Notes: generated by a model not told the origin, from the letters alone. Counted from the first letter of the stretch, positions 44,647 to 54,826 are shown. The stretch: DNA of 64,000 nt from Sphaerulina vaccinii (GCA_022570795.1 JAKUDP010000002.1:310001-374000), one strand, 5' to 3'. Numbers and translations are program-made.

Positions 44647-45324
44647 TTTGACAGAGAGAGTGTGTGTTTGGTTATCTGCTGTCTGTAGTGAGTGTTAGCG
44701 TGAGTGTGTAGGGAAGAATTTACTACCAGAGTAAATTTTGAGTTGGAGAGTTTGAGGAAGTCGTGAAGAAGGAGAGAAGCTGGGAGTGGGAGAGGGCATT
44801 GTATATGCATTGTCTGTCTGCGTGTCGTGTACAAAGAGTGACTAGCGGGACAAAGCGTCTATGTATGAAGTGGCGAACGTAGATCTTGTTATAGAAGGGA
44901 TGCCAAAGAAATGGCTTTGTTCTTAATATGTATGTCTCGTTGTGATGGGTGGCGGCTAGCTCCTGAATCTGATATCCGAGAGAAGCAAGCCAGTATAGAG
45001 AGTTGAAGCAGAAGGCTACAATGAGGAGATAGATGAACATTATTGTAGTAAGGCGACAGAAATGGGAGAAGAAGTCGGCCGTTTTCACATGACTGCTCTT
45101 GGCAAAAGCCACTTTTTGGACCCCTGCACCCTTGAACCGTTTACGCGAACCTTCTTCCAGGAGAGCTTTCCGAGAGCTTTCTCATCTCACATGAAGAGGG
45201 CTGTTCATGTCATGGTAACACAGACGATTACTGCTGCAGGCCGATAATGCACAGAAGCTGGAGGAGAAGACATTTACTCACTTCCACCTGCACCAAAGCA
45301 TACGGCTAAAGGGAGAGGAAGAGG
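44647..45324. other. Divergent intergenic region
   Basis: Between the membrane protein (minus) and the GT90 gene (plus), so likely both promoters. A minus-strand frame with a hydrophobic N-terminus exists (ATG 45040 to 44723) but looks like leader sequence; not called. Confidence 0.45.
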
Positions 45325-47229
45325 ATGTTGATATCAGCAGCGTCCATCCACAGCCGCTTCGTGCAGCTGGCCATTGCTGTCGTTGTTCTCATCACCATCA
45401 GCTGGTTCATCATACCGCAATCCTCATACTCGCTGCGGAAACAGATTCACGCTCCTCACATCTCGACTCCCACGAAACCAGTCCTCAGCATAACGACTCC
45501 GCCGCCTCCGAACCACCCTATCGACCAGCTCACTGAACGCGCCGATGTCGAATACCAGGCCATCCTTGCGAAAGAGACAAAGACTGTCGAGGAAGCAGCA
45601 CAAGCATATCGAGTGCGGAGAGGAAGACAACCTCCGCCATTGTTCGACGTCTGGTTCCAGTTTGCGACCAACAACTCTGCGCTGATCATTGAGGACTTCT
45701 TCGACCGCATCTACGATGACTTGTCGCCATTCTGGGGTGTCCCAGCGAAACAAATACGCGAACAGGCCAGTGACTTCATACATCGGATATCAGTGAGGAA
45801 TGGCAATGCTACGGGGAGAACAGACATTGAGAGAAGAGAATGGATTGAGCTGTGGAAGGACATGGTGCAGAGTGTTGCGCCGCTGCTGCCAGACTTGGAC
45901 ATACCAATCAATGTAATGGATGAGAGTCGGATAGTCGTTCCTTGGGAAGAGATCAATGGATACATGGCGAAAGAGACGCAGTCAAAGACGATAGTGCCTT
46001 CCAGTGAGCTGAAGACGGACTTCAGTGGTCTGAAGGCAGCCATCAAGAACATGGATAGAACTCCTCCACCAGCCTTTGATCCGGTCTTCGTGGGAGAAGG
46101 TCCTTACTGGCGTCTGGCTGTGGTGGGATGTCCACCCGAGAGTGGTGCCAGGAAAGCCTACGAGGAGACGGACTTCTCGACACCACCACCTCTATATACA
46201 GGATTTCCACCAGACACATTCGAAGGCTATGTTAAGAACTGGACCTTTGCATGTTCTCCTTGCGATCATCCTCAGTTGCAAGGCCTCCACGGCACGTTCG
46301 TCGAACCCATCTCGATTGCAAACACGAAAAAGTTCTTCCCACTGTTCGGCGGCTCGAAACTTCCCATGAACAACGAAATCTTACTCCCGCCGGCCATGTA
46401 CTGGACTTTGGATCCCTTCTACTCAGGAGGCGACTACCACGGGGATGCATGGGAAACGAAGAAAGACACCCTGATGTGGCGTGGCTCAGCCAGTGGAGGT
46501 CGAAACAGGAAGGAAAACTGGACGCGCTTCCAACGGCACCGCTTCATCTCAATGCTCAACGCCACCAGCATCAGACATCTGGAAGAAGCTTCTTCTGACA
46601 AAGGCGTCAACTTCGTCCTCCCTTCGAACGACACCTACTCCCTCTCGGTCCAGAAGCCCGGTGCACCTGAACATGCTTTCAGCGATTGGGTCTCCTCCTG
46701 GTCCGATGCTGCCGCTGTACATCTACTTTGCTTCCCAGAAGATCCGCCAGGACCTCATTGTACATACACAGACGAATACTTCTCTGTGGCACCCTCAATG
46801 CCCATGAAAGAACAGTACTCGAACAAATACCTCCCCGACATCGACGGCAACTCCTTCTCAGGTCGATATCGTGGCTTCTTAGGCAGCACATCCCTTCCCA
46901 TAAAAGCGACCATATACCAAGAATGGCACGACTCTCGACTAATACCATGGAAGCACTTTGTACCAATGGATAATACATTCATCGACATATACGGCATCAT
47001 GGAGTACTTTGTGGGTAATGCATTGCTTGGACTAGGTGGTCATGACGATGTTGCGAAGAAAATCGCATTGGATGGGAAAGCATGGGCAGAAAAAGTGTTG
47101 AGGAGAGAGGATATGGGCGTTTATGTGTTGAGGTTGTTGTTAGAGTATGCCAGATTGTGCGATGATGATAGGGAGACGATGGGCTGGGCGGAAACAACGC
47201 CAAAGGATAGGAGAGGAGCTGTAACATAA
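45325..47229 (+). CDS. GT90 / CAP10-like glycosyltransferase
   Basis: Single exon, 634 residues. Type II membrane topology: a short cytosolic end, then a helix at residues 12-32 (FVQLAIAVVVLITISWFII), then a Pro-rich stem. The lumenal part matches the CAP10/GT90 family: PPPLFDVWFQFA near 110, DTLMWRGSASGG near 389 with ENWTRFQRHRF, DIDGNSFSGRYRGFLGST near 509, ATIYQEWHDSRLIPWKHFVP, and a C-terminal YVLRLLLEYARLCDDD. In Cryptococcus, relatives (CAP10, CAP59-independent) are needed for capsule xylose or xylan-like transfer; in filamentous fungi GT90 members are Golgi enzymes of cell-surface glycans. Donor and acceptor are not deducible. Start ATG is the first in frame. Confidence 0.92.
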   Translation: MLISAASIHSRFVQLAIAVVVLITISWFIIPQSSYSLRKQIHAPHISTPTKPVLSITTPPPPNHPIDQLTERADVEYQAILAKETKTVEEAAQAYRVRRGRQPPPLFDVWFQFATNNSALIIEDFFDRIYDDLSPFWGVPAKQIREQASDFIHRISVRNGNATGRTDIERREWIELWKDMVQSVAPLLPDLDIPINVMDESRIVVPWEEINGYMAKETQSKTIVPSSELKTDFSGLKAAIKNMDRTPPPAFDPVFVGEGPYWRLAVVGCPPESGARKAYEETDFSTPPPLYTGFPPDTFEGYVKNWTFACSPCDHPQLQGLHGTFVEPISIANTKKFFPLFGGSKLPMNNEILLPPAMYWTLDPFYSGGDYHGDAWETKKDTLMWRGSASGGRNRKENWTRFQRHRFISMLNATSIRHLEEASSDKGVNFVLPSNDTYSLSVQKPGAPEHAFSDWVSSWSDAAAVHLLCFPEDPPGPHCTYTDEYFSVAPSMPMKEQYSNKYLPDIDGNSFSGRYRGFLGSTSLPIKATIYQEWHDSRLIPWKHFVPMDNTFIDIYGIMEYFVGNALLGLGGHDDVAKKIALDGKAWAEKVLRREDMGVYVLRLLLEYARLCDDDRETMGWAETTPKDRRGAVT

Positions 47230-48122
47230 GTACTGTGTACAGACATCAATGAAGTTTTGCATTCTTAGGGCCTTTCCTGGACTACACTGTTGAGCACGCC
47301 AGGCCTGAGAAATCTACAGCATTCACCACTGCTTGCTCGTCATGTAGTAGGTCTACAACTGGACATCTTACCGCCGCCCGCAGAAATACCTCCTCTAGCC
47401 AACAAACCACGCTAGTCAATGTCTGTGTCGAGTCGGGAATGGAATGGAAAACCGACTGTCTCCGCTAGCTACCAGGGAACTCAAACAACACCAATGTCAG
47501 AACTCAATGGCACCAAATGACAATTCGTCGGCGCTAGTCAATGTCCGTCTTGGCGGGATAAGTTATGATAAAAGTGGAGTGTCAGTTTGGGAGCTTTCTC
47601 GATTGTCCCGTTGACTACCAGTAACTTTCATTCAATACCACCGACTCGCGCAGGTTCGTGAGGCATGCCTCGGTCCCCTCTAGAATCGTCGGCGTTCACT
47701 GAACTGCGCGACATGTCTGGACTGATCTGCATGAAAGCTTCGCATTTGGCTGGCTCCATTGAGCTGATGCGAACTGTGTCGGCTTCCACGTTCATGGCTT
47801 CCGAATAGATCATTGACATGTGGTCATGAACTCGACAGTACTCCCGGCCTCATACGCTCCTCGGAACATGAAGACAAGACAAAGGAGACTTCATCTCCAC
47901 GGAGTGTCCTTGTACCCATTGTGCTTCGGGTCGACCTTTGTTCCACAAATAAGTCTCGCCTTCGAGACAAAGACAAGCTATCAGACTGCCTATGTCTTGA
48001 AATGAACGACAGTCCCTGCGACAACATTTCCGCAATTTCTCCGTTCACTTTCTCATCAAATACGAGCTGGTCTCATATCAAGATTACACGAACACCACCA
48101 TCACGCAGTCTTCACTATCACG
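47230..48122. other. Intergenic
   Basis: 0.9 kb. Nothing confident. A 63-codon minus frame at 47628-47819 has an ATG but no motif. Confidence 0.45.
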
Positions 48123-48746
48123 ATGCAGATCATCCACTCTCTCTCGCTGAGAAAAGCTGGTCCCTCAATCTCTGGACGCAAGGTCTCCATTTCCGCGCCT
48201 CTCGAGCTCACGCAGGACGTGAAGCCTATCGAGAAGTCCGAGCCCAAGCAGTCTACATCGTCATCATGCAAGTCCTCTTCCCTGCACTCTAGCCGACCAC
48301 AGTCTCGACGCCGCCTCCTCTCCGAGCCCACAGGTCAACTCTCCGAGAAATTCGTCAGCGCCATGCAGTCGGAGATCGACGACTTCCTCAGCGACGTCAA
48401 GGACAATGGATTCGTTCTACAAGCTAACGAGTCAAGTATCGATAGCAGACTGGAAGAGCTTGAGCTTCACGAGCACATCCTGTCTCCTATCGCCGAGACT
48501 GAGGAGTGCCCTGGAGGCTTCAATCCCATGACGCTGACTTATAGCTTGCCGAAGGCGAAGAAGGAGACGAAGCCTGAGCTTCCTGTTGTTGTTGTGACAG
48601 AGCCTGAGCAGCGTTTGCCTGTCGTGGCGCCTGTACCTGAGGTTCCGGTGAAGAATGCCAGGAGGTCAAAGCCGAGTAATGCTTGGGCCAGACTTGGATC
48701 GAGGAAGTACTACTTCGTTGGAGAGGATCGCGTTGTTACCAAGTAA
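48123..48746 (+). CDS. Hypothetical Ser/Pro-rich protein
   Basis: Single-exon frame of 207 residues. The N-terminal 70 residues are Ser-rich and basic; residues about 70-110 (EKFVSAMQSEIDDFLSDVKDNGFVLQ) look helical; the rest is Pro/Val/Glu-rich with a conserved-looking end (NAWARLGSRKYYFVGEDRVVTK). No signal peptide, membrane segment or known domain. The codon usage and the intact long frame suggest a real gene; function unknown. Confidence 0.6.
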   Translation: MQIIHSLSLRKAGPSISGRKVSISAPLELTQDVKPIEKSEPKQSTSSSCKSSSLHSSRPQSRRRLLSEPTGQLSEKFVSAMQSEIDDFLSDVKDNGFVLQANESSIDSRLEELELHEHILSPIAETEECPGGFNPMTLTYSLPKAKKETKPELPVVVVTEPEQRLPVVAPVPEVPVKNARRSKPSNAWARLGSRKYYFVGEDRVVTK

Positions 48747-49044
48747 GTATGTTTGCCTAAACATAATCACTGCCAAGCTCTCTTTCACATGCAAACATTT
48801 GACTTCACTTACATCTACAAACGCTTTTCTCTTCTCACTTCTCACGGCTACACTGTTCACATTCCATATCCGAAGATGCTCGCTCACTGTACTATAGGCC
48901 GTGCGTCTGGCGCGATGGTATACTTCTTCTTCCTGTCTTGTCCTTTCCTTTCTCTCTTCACAACTATGAACCAACATCAAGCACTATTACCTCGCACACT
49001 ACCAGGTACAGCGCCACAGCCCACCTTGTCGCACATCGGTAAGG
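48747..49044. other. Intergenic, leader of the Ser/Thr-rich membrane protein
   Basis: Pyrimidine-rich sequence; nothing recognised. Confidence 0.4.
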
Positions 49045-50313
49045 ATGGGCTACGTAACGGTTGTGCACACCGTATCAATGGTGCCAGTCAGCACCATTGG
49101 CACGTCCATAAGCTATATCGAGCTGCCGACGAACTGCGTGGTCACGGACGGAGCGATGTACTGCAAGACGACCACCTCGCTACCACCAGAGACGACCGCC
49201 CCGCTTCCGCGAACTACTGCTGCTGCTTCAAGCACGACTATTCACACTCCAGAGACTACTGCTGTTTCTACGATCACCATTACGCCTATACTACCGCCGA
49301 CTTCGACCCATACCTCAAGCACTTCATCAGCTATAACTAGCACTACAAGCACATCTCCAAGCATCTCCATCGCTCCGATAGCAGCCACGCCATCGAACTC
49401 AAGCACAGCGTCCTCCAGCTCTTCATCTCCTCCTTCCGAGACAGCCGCTCCGGTCATTGCTTCACATTCTTCTGCCAACCAGATGGGTCTCGCTGCGGGT
49501 ATTTCGATCACGATTCTGGTTCTCCTTCTCCTTAGCTGGCTCGTCTTCGCCTGGAAAGCGAAAAGGTTTCCATTCAAACGCCAGGACCAAGCCAGCGAGG
49601 AGGACGGCCTAGCAATGAGCCAGCTAGACAAGCATCCCAAAGAGAGCCGATTTGTGGTGCCGACTGCAGGTCTCTCCAGACCGGACTCAGTAGCCACGCA
49701 CTTCACGGACACTACGGAGAAGTGGGAGCCAGAGAGACGCTACGACGGAGACATGCCTGTCAAGGAAGATTCAATGGGCTCTTTCGGACAGTACAAGCCT
49801 CCAGTCAATCTGGACTACACTGGTGATGATACTTTCACACCACCGAAGCACTTATCTCCCTACGACAATGCGTACAATCCCGACTACGTCGATCTGGAAG
49901 TCGCACCACCACCAGCTGTCTACAGACCAATCTCAGAACAGAGCTTCGGGCGCCGCTATTCAAGCTATCCTCCAACTCCACCACCATCCTCTCCGCTGCC
50001 TCAAGTCCCAGGAAGCCTGGAACGTGCATTCACCAGGCCATCAGCAGATCGCCGCAGCAAGTGGTACCGCAAGAACTTTCCCCAGAACCTCCTCTCTCCT
50101 ACAGGTACGACCAAACCGAACAATGAGACAGAGTATGGTCTCCAGCGGAAGGGAAGCAATTGGAGCTTGATGAGAGAGGTTGGGAGCCAGCCCGCACTGA
50201 GCCGACAGAATAGTGATGAGAGCGACGTGAAGTGGAGTGATCTAGACAAGTATACGGGATTCGAGTATCTCGAGCTGGAGAAGCAGAAGCAGGACGGAGA
50301 GAGGAAAGGGTAG
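49045..50313 (+). CDS. Ser/Thr-rich single-pass membrane protein
   Basis: 422 residues. The first 145 residues are an ectodomain dominated by Ser/Thr/Pro (likely O-mannosylated stalk) with two cysteines near residue 31 and 40. One membrane helix lies at about 150-170 (LAAGISITILVLLLLSWLVF), then a basic stop-transfer and a 250-residue cytosolic tail rich in Pro, Tyr and Ser (YPPTPPPSSPLP, KWSDLDKYTGFEYLELEK). This is the layout of Mid2/Wsc-type wall-stress sensors or related fungal surface proteins; no WSC or signature domain is seen. No signal peptide at this start; an unseen upstream exon could supply one. Confidence 0.78.
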   Translation: MGYVTVVHTVSMVPVSTIGTSISYIELPTNCVVTDGAMYCKTTTSLPPETTAPLPRTTAAASSTTIHTPETTAVSTITITPILPPTSTHTSSTSSAITSTTSTSPSISIAPIAATPSNSSTASSSSSSPPSETAAPVIASHSSANQMGLAAGISITILVLLLLSWLVFAWKAKRFPFKRQDQASEEDGLAMSQLDKHPKESRFVVPTAGLSRPDSVATHFTDTTEKWEPERRYDGDMPVKEDSMGSFGQYKPPVNLDYTGDDTFTPPKHLSPYDNAYNPDYVDLEVAPPPAVYRPISEQSFGRRYSSYPPTPPPSSPLPQVPGSLERAFTRPSADRRSKWYRKNFPQNLLSPTGTTKPNNETEYGLQRKGSNWSLMREVGSQPALSRQNSDESDVKWSDLDKYTGFEYLELEKQKQDGERKG

Positions 50314-50424
50314 AAGGCGATCAAACGAAGGAGATGATTTATGAGAACGATGAGGTTATGCGAAATGTACTATTAGACGGATTATTGATGATGTATCATG
50401 TTATACCAGGCTTGACCAGGAAGC

Positions 50425-51414
50425 TCACGACAGAGATCTCACACTCACAGATAGTGTGTAAACAGAGGATCGTCGCAGCCCAAAACCAGTCATCCTCTCG
50501 ACCCACCTACTCCTCATCCTGTTCACAGATGCAAGTATAGGCTCATGCTTGGTCGATTCGTTCACGATCCTTCTCGCATACTTGACCTTTGCCTCACGAT
50601 GCACAGTCACAGTATCCTTTCTGATCGAAGCAATATGTTCTTCGAGGGTTTGTCCTGTCAACGAAGAAATCTGAGCTTGTTTGGCCCTTCTGGCTGGCTT
50701 CCTCGCCTCGTGCTCAGCTCGCAGGGCGATACGATCAGCACTCTGCTTGGCATTGAATGATGCATCGTTCTTCTTCTCAGCAGCTTGCATGAGGGCAACA
50801 GCATCTGTAATTGACTGATTAGTCCTCACCGCTTTGCAGAGTTGGTAGAGAGCCGCGTTGAGTTCTCTCGCTGACTGTACTCGATGATTATTAGAAAGCG
50901 GCATTTCATCCCTCGCCATCTTCCTCCGTTGCTCGACTTGTTTGATGAGGTTCTGTACATGGTGCATGGACATCTGTACTCCATTCAGAGGCTTGAAGAA
51001 AGGATCTTCTCTCCAATGTCTCGTCTCAATAGCATATTGTCCTGTAGCATGTAAACACCGCGGATCATTCGCGAATCTCGCACGAATGAGAGGATCGATG
51101 TTATGGTATTTCTCTCCATTGAGTATGTAATTCTTGCAGAGAGCTTTGTAGAAGTTCTGAAACATTTCAAGTCGATCGCTCAGCGCGGAGTGGAGGACAG
51201 CGAAGCTCTCGGAACAATCCTCGCAGTCGGGGAGAGGACATCTGCCTGGTTTGGCTTGGTGGGAGGAAGCGGAATGTTCGAGAAGGTCTGATTCTGCAGT
51301 GTCAGCGAAATGAACGAAAGCGTCGTCGGAGATGGAGCGGTTGATGTACTGGGTGGGGAGAAGAGCGTAGTGGAGACAGTCGTATGTCACTAGGACATAT
51401 GAGTCGTTCGACAT
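50425..51414 (-). CDS. Unrecognised family, tandem copy A
   Basis: 329 residues from ATG 51414 (MSNDSYVLVTYDCLHYALL). Only non-ATG codons extend it upstream. Shared with the gene at 51722: an N-terminal Y.L.TY.CLH block; a CEDCSESF-type Cys pair; and the signature QYAIETRHWREDPFFK near 132. The central and C-terminal parts are helical and charged (QVEQRRKMARDE, KPARRAKQAQ, RSRWVERMTGFGL). No signal peptide, membrane segment or catalytic motif. The family is unknown to me; the YxIExRxW..DPFFK box is its clearest mark. Confidence 0.72.
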   Translation of the reverse strand: MSNDSYVLVTYDCLHYALLPTQYINRSISDDAFVHFADTAESDLLEHSASSHQAKPGRCPLPDCEDCSESFAVLHSALSDRLEMFQNFYKALCKNYILNGEKYHNIDPLIRARFANDPRCLHATGQYAIETRHWREDPFFKPLNGVQMSMHHVQNLIKQVEQRRKMARDEMPLSNNHRVQSARELNAALYQLCKAVRTNQSITDAVALMQAAEKKNDASFNAKQSADRIALRAEHEARKPARRAKQAQISSLTGQTLEEHIASIRKDTVTVHREAKVKYARRIVNESTKHEPILASVNRMRSRWVERMTGFGLRRSSVYTLSVSVRSLS

Positions 51415-51721
51415 TTTTAATTTGAGATGAGGGGATATTGTTGTGCCTGCACAACAGTTTGTAGGAGAGGGTTTGGAGGTGGATGCTGATCTGGAGATTC
51501 TGAGAGGCGGGGGGGCTGTTGGGGGCTTATGTGTCCGATGTCTCCTTTGTTCGGCCTTCACAATGTAAGGACAATGTAAGGACAATGGTGACCTTTGTGC
51601 ATGCAACAAAGGTAGCCTTTTGTATCTCGACCAAGGCGCTTCTCTCGAACAAGGCGATTCTCCCGCGTTGCTAATCGATCGCGACTTCGTTGGCGTAGGG
51701 AATGTCGCTTCGCGGAAACCG
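51415..51721. other. Spacer between tandem unknown-family genes
   Basis: 307 bp. Includes the direct repeat ACAATGTAAGG (twice near 51560-51582). Holds the promoter of copy A. Confidence 0.45.
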
Positions 51722-52591
51722 CTAATGATCCAGGTGGAACGCTTCCAAGAATCCCTCCATACGACGTTGCCAACTCTTGGAGAGAATCGTTCTCAACACA
51801 TCGTCTGAAGATAGAAACCCCTTGCCCCCTCTCTTTTGACGATCTTCAGTGTCGCCCAGTTCGTCCTCTGCAACCTGTACACTGTACGCACCATCGATCA
51901 CCTTTCCTAGTCCACCTTCGACTTTGCTGACAATCGCGCGAACCAAGTTCACCGCAGTCACAACTTCTGATGCATCGACTTCGTCGCTGCCCAGTTCGTG
52001 TTCGATAGCGTGAATGGTCTCTAGCGCGTCTTGCCAGTCCTTGAAGAAAGGGTCATCACACCAGTTACGTCTCTCGATTCCATATTGCTGATGTGTGAGT
52101 TGGCATGAGCCGTCATCGAGTGTCATGGTCCGCGCATAGATCGTGGAGCTGTGGTATCGGTCTGCGGCGTCGTAATACAGCTCTACAGATGTGGAGAAGT
52201 ACCGCTTGCAATGGTCTAGAGCTTCGCCGATTCGTGATAGGTATTCTTGCTTGGTGATATTGTCGCACGTTGTCTGACCACACGTAGTCCTTGAGTGGCG
52301 TTGCGTCTTCGTTGGCTTGGAGGAGAGGCCTTCTAACGAGGTGTCGCCTGGCTCGGTCGGGTTGTAGTGTCTGGCGACGACCTCAAAGTGTAGGCATCGG
52401 TATGTGATTAGATGGTAGTCTGCCATCATGTGAGCTTGACTTGCTTGCTCTGTTGGCACAGTTGATGTTTCTGTTGTGTGCCTTCCATGAAGATGGCGGG
52501 CCATAGGCAACAACAGTGCCTCAGTGTCGCCCGAGGAGTGAATTGATCGATCGCTCGTGAAGTTCCATGACACGAAGGTGAGTTTCTCCAT
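51722..52591 (-). CDS. Unrecognised family, tandem copy B
   Basis: 289 residues from ATG 52591. Conserved family sequence begins only at residue 55-56 (MADYHLITYRCLHFEVVARHY), so the true start may be 52429 or 52426. It shares with copy A the Y.L.TY.CLH block, a Cys pair (CGQTTCDN), and QYGIERRNWCDDPFFK. The middle is acidic and helical; the end (KSWQRRMEGFLEAF) parallels RSRWVERMTGFGL of copy A. No known domain. The two copies are clearly paralogous but quite diverged, so an old tandem duplication. Confidence 0.72.
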   Translation of the reverse strand: MEKLTFVSWNFTSDRSIHSSGDTEALLLPMARHLHGRHTTETSTVPTEQASQAHMMADYHLITYRCLHFEVVARHYNPTEPGDTSLEGLSSKPTKTQRHSRTTCGQTTCDNITKQEYLSRIGEALDHCKRYFSTSVELYYDAADRYHSSTIYARTMTLDDGSCQLTHQQYGIERRNWCDDPFFKDWQDALETIHAIEHELGSDEVDASEVVTAVNLVRAIVSKVEGGLGKVIDGAYSVQVAEDELGDTEDRQKRGGKGFLSSDDVLRTILSKSWQRRMEGFLEAFHLDH

Positions 52592-52825
52592 TGTCTCGCC
52601 TCAACGAATCCATTTTCACATCCTCATACAAAGCACCTCAGAGTCGCTCATTGTTGAATGCATTCTTGTTAGCGCCATGCACAAAGAACATAGCAGCTCT
52701 TTGACACAATGGCCTTCATCAGCATAAGAGCGCCTCCTCGCACCGACTCACGCATCTCCAAGCAAGCACGAAACCCCTAAGAACATTCTACCTTGCTCAC
52801 CAACTATATCTAGACCATCATCAAC

Positions 52826-53152
52826 ATGGGTGCAACACAAGCAGCATCCAGCTCGACCTCTTCGGTCACTGCCCTGGTGGCAGCGATCGTCATCATCGTC
52901 TTCGTGCTAGTCATCGCCTTCGGAGGTAGGTACTTCCACGTGAAGAAGCAACGCAAGCAGGAAGAGCAGGCCTCTTCTACTGCTTCATGGGACGGGCTTC
53001 CGCTCAAGCAGCTTTCGCCAGTGCGAAAGTTTGCCAGTGTCCTTCGGTTCAAGAAGCCTGCTTCTGTGCCAGATGCAGAGGATCTGGTAGGTACGCGTCC
53101 GCAGCCTATCAAGCCTGCTACGACCTTCCAGGAGATCAACGCCAGGAACTAA
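52826..53152 (+). CDS. Small single-pass membrane protein
   Basis: 108 residues. A short Ser/Thr-rich N-terminus (MGATQAASSSTSS), one hydrophobic helix at 14-34 (VTALVAAIVIIVFVLVIAFGG), a basic cluster (HVKKQRKQ), and a hydrophilic tail ending EINARN. Good ATG context. The layout is like the proteins at 43330 and 49045 but without recognisable sequence similarity. Function unknown. Confidence 0.6.
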   Translation: MGATQAASSSTSSVTALVAAIVIIVFVLVIAFGGRYFHVKKQRKQEEQASSTASWDGLPLKQLSPVRKFASVLRFKKPASVPDAEDLVGTRPQPIKPATTFQEINARN

Positions 53153-53509
53153 TCTTTATTTGATCGTGTAGGTCTTCGCTGGCGAAGACCAACTCTTTCA
53201 ACTTACCATCAAATTCTTATCTTTTCTACTTGCAATTCATGGCTCTCCAATTCTCCGTCTCGTCAATGCCTTATGTCGCATCGTGAAGTGCCACGGCGCG
53301 TGATATGTATCAACCAATTGGCGTAAAGTCAAAGCCGCAGTGGCCGATGATCAGTACCGTGGTTGATGTGACTTTTGACTTTGCAGTCTAACTTCGGCCT
53401 GTCCTCACATATATGTGACTGCCATCGCCAAATCTCGCAGTACATATTCCACATTCACACAAGACATCTGGGCGGCCAACTCAACAAGCAATCTGATGCT
53501 CCCCTCAAC
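53153..53509. other. Intergenic
   Basis: 3' flank of the small membrane protein, containing a near-perfect palindrome at 53171-53190, and the promoter of the metallophosphoesterase. Confidence 0.45.
53171..53190. repeat. 20-bp near-palindrome / hairpin
   Basis: GGTCTTCGC, a 2-nt centre, then GCGAAGACC: two perfect 9-bp arms 19 bp after a stop codon. As RNA it would form an 8-bp stem with a 4-nt loop; as DNA, a symmetric binding site. Confidence 0.85.
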
Positions 53510-54481
53510 ATGACGAACAAAATCAACACCAGAATCCTAGTCCTCTCCGACACGCATGGCGCAAATGTCAATCCTGGATCATACGGCTCCATAGACCTAG
53601 TCATCCACTGTGGCGACCTAACAGAAGGCTCAAAACTCGAAGAGTACCAGCACACCTTAGACATGCTGAAGCGAATACCAGCATCTGACAAGATCATAAT
53701 CGCAGGTAACCACGATTTTACCCTCGATGACGATGCCTTTCAACACATTCTCCAAGAAAGTAACTTCTCCCTAGATGACGAAAAGGTGAAAGCAGCTTAT
53801 GGCGAGCTAGGAGAAGCACGCTCGCTGATCCAGAAAAGCGATATTAAGCTCCTGGATGAGGGGACACACCACCTGACCCTTGGAAATGGTGCGTCTGTTA
53901 CGGTGTACGCGAGTCCTCATACACCGTCGAAAGAGGGTCCTAATAGTATGGGCTTTCGGTATCGTCCAGACTCTGGCCACGTATGGGATATACCGACGGA
54001 TGCCGACATTGTGATAACACATGGGCCACCAAAGGGTATATTCGACAAACCCGATAGCAAAGAAAGTATCGGAGATCCGGATCTCTTCAGCGCGGTAGCT
54101 CGTGTAAAGCCGCTATTGCACTGCTTCGGCCACGTTCACTCCCAGTGGGGTGCCCGTAAAGTACGATGGCGAGAAGATGCTAGCGGGAAACCGACCCATT
54201 TCACTGCCATAGACAATAGCAATGGCTCTAGGTGGATCGAGAAGGCTGATTCGTTGCGTCCACGAGAATTCGACTGTGAGGGTGCTCTTGCTGAGAAGGC
54301 AGCAGTTTGGCAGGAATACCGTGAGGCTGGATATTGTGCTGCGGATATGCTGGGAGAGCTGAATCTGGTGAAGGGCAGGGAGACTCTTTTTGTCAACGCT
54401 GCTATACAGGGGCCGGATGATGATAGTCCACAGGTGCCTTGGCTCGTGGAGTTGGAATTGGCGAGAGGTGCTGATGCGTAG
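53510..54481 (+). CDS. Calcineurin-like metallophosphoesterase (MPPED-like)
   Basis: 323 residues from ATG 53510 (MTNKINTRILVLSDTHG); the longer in-frame extension has no ATG. The complete metal-binding set is present in order: D-x-H in SDTHG near 14, GDLTEG near 42, GNHD near 68, THGPP near 172, and GHVH near 208. This is the dinuclear metallophosphatase fold; the spacing and the SPHTPS segment fit the MPPED1/MPPED2-like branch common in fungi, whose physiological substrates are mostly unknown (cyclic nucleotide or phosphodiester activity has been reported for animal relatives). Convergent with SMC3. Confidence 0.9.
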   Translation: MTNKINTRILVLSDTHGANVNPGSYGSIDLVIHCGDLTEGSKLEEYQHTLDMLKRIPASDKIIIAGNHDFTLDDDAFQHILQESNFSLDDEKVKAAYGELGEARSLIQKSDIKLLDEGTHHLTLGNGASVTVYASPHTPSKEGPNSMGFRYRPDSGHVWDIPTDADIVITHGPPKGIFDKPDSKESIGDPDLFSAVARVKPLLHCFGHVHSQWGARKVRWREDASGKPTHFTAIDNSNGSRWIEKADSLRPREFDCEGALAEKAAVWQEYREAGYCAADMLGELNLVKGRETLFVNAAIQGPDDDSPQVPWLVELELARGADA

Positions 54482-54826
54482 AGAGCCCGAGACAGAGAAG
54501 AAGAGCTGCGTGAAGAAGTCACGCCTCGGAAGTGCGTACGAAGAGCTCTCCAGGTAGCGAGAAGATGTCCGGCCAAGAAGGGGACTAAAGATATAGAACT
54601 GCTTTGTCAACTACAGAAAGTAGCAATGTGAATACTCTGCTCGCCACGCATTACATAGTGGTATCATCTAGCGCCATGCGCCCGCTTCGAACACTCCTGA
54701 CGAACCTCTGCCTCTGTATGTGCAGGCCAGTGCGCCCTGAACGCCTGTCTCTGATCCACCTCGTCCATTCATTTTCTCAACCGTCGCTGTGTGTGAGCTT
54801 AGACCTCGCTGATACGCAGAGATACC
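54482..54826. other. Convergent 3' intergenic region
   Basis: 345 bp between the metallophosphoesterase and SMC3 stops. Nothing recognised. Confidence 0.4.

Noticed and set aside
44723..45112. Minus-strand 129-codon frame with hydrophobic N-terminus
   Set aside because: The first codon is not ATG, it lies in a divergent promoter region, and no motif or splice support was seen.
47628..47819. Minus-strand 63-codon frame
   Set aside because: Has an ATG but no motif, neighbour or splice evidence.
50425..51609. Longer start for copy A of the unknown family
   Set aside because: The upstream start is TTG and the added 65 residues are not shared with copy B.
53375..53509. N-terminal extension of the metallophosphoesterase
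   Set aside because: It has no ATG and the metal-binding fold starts right after ATG 53510.
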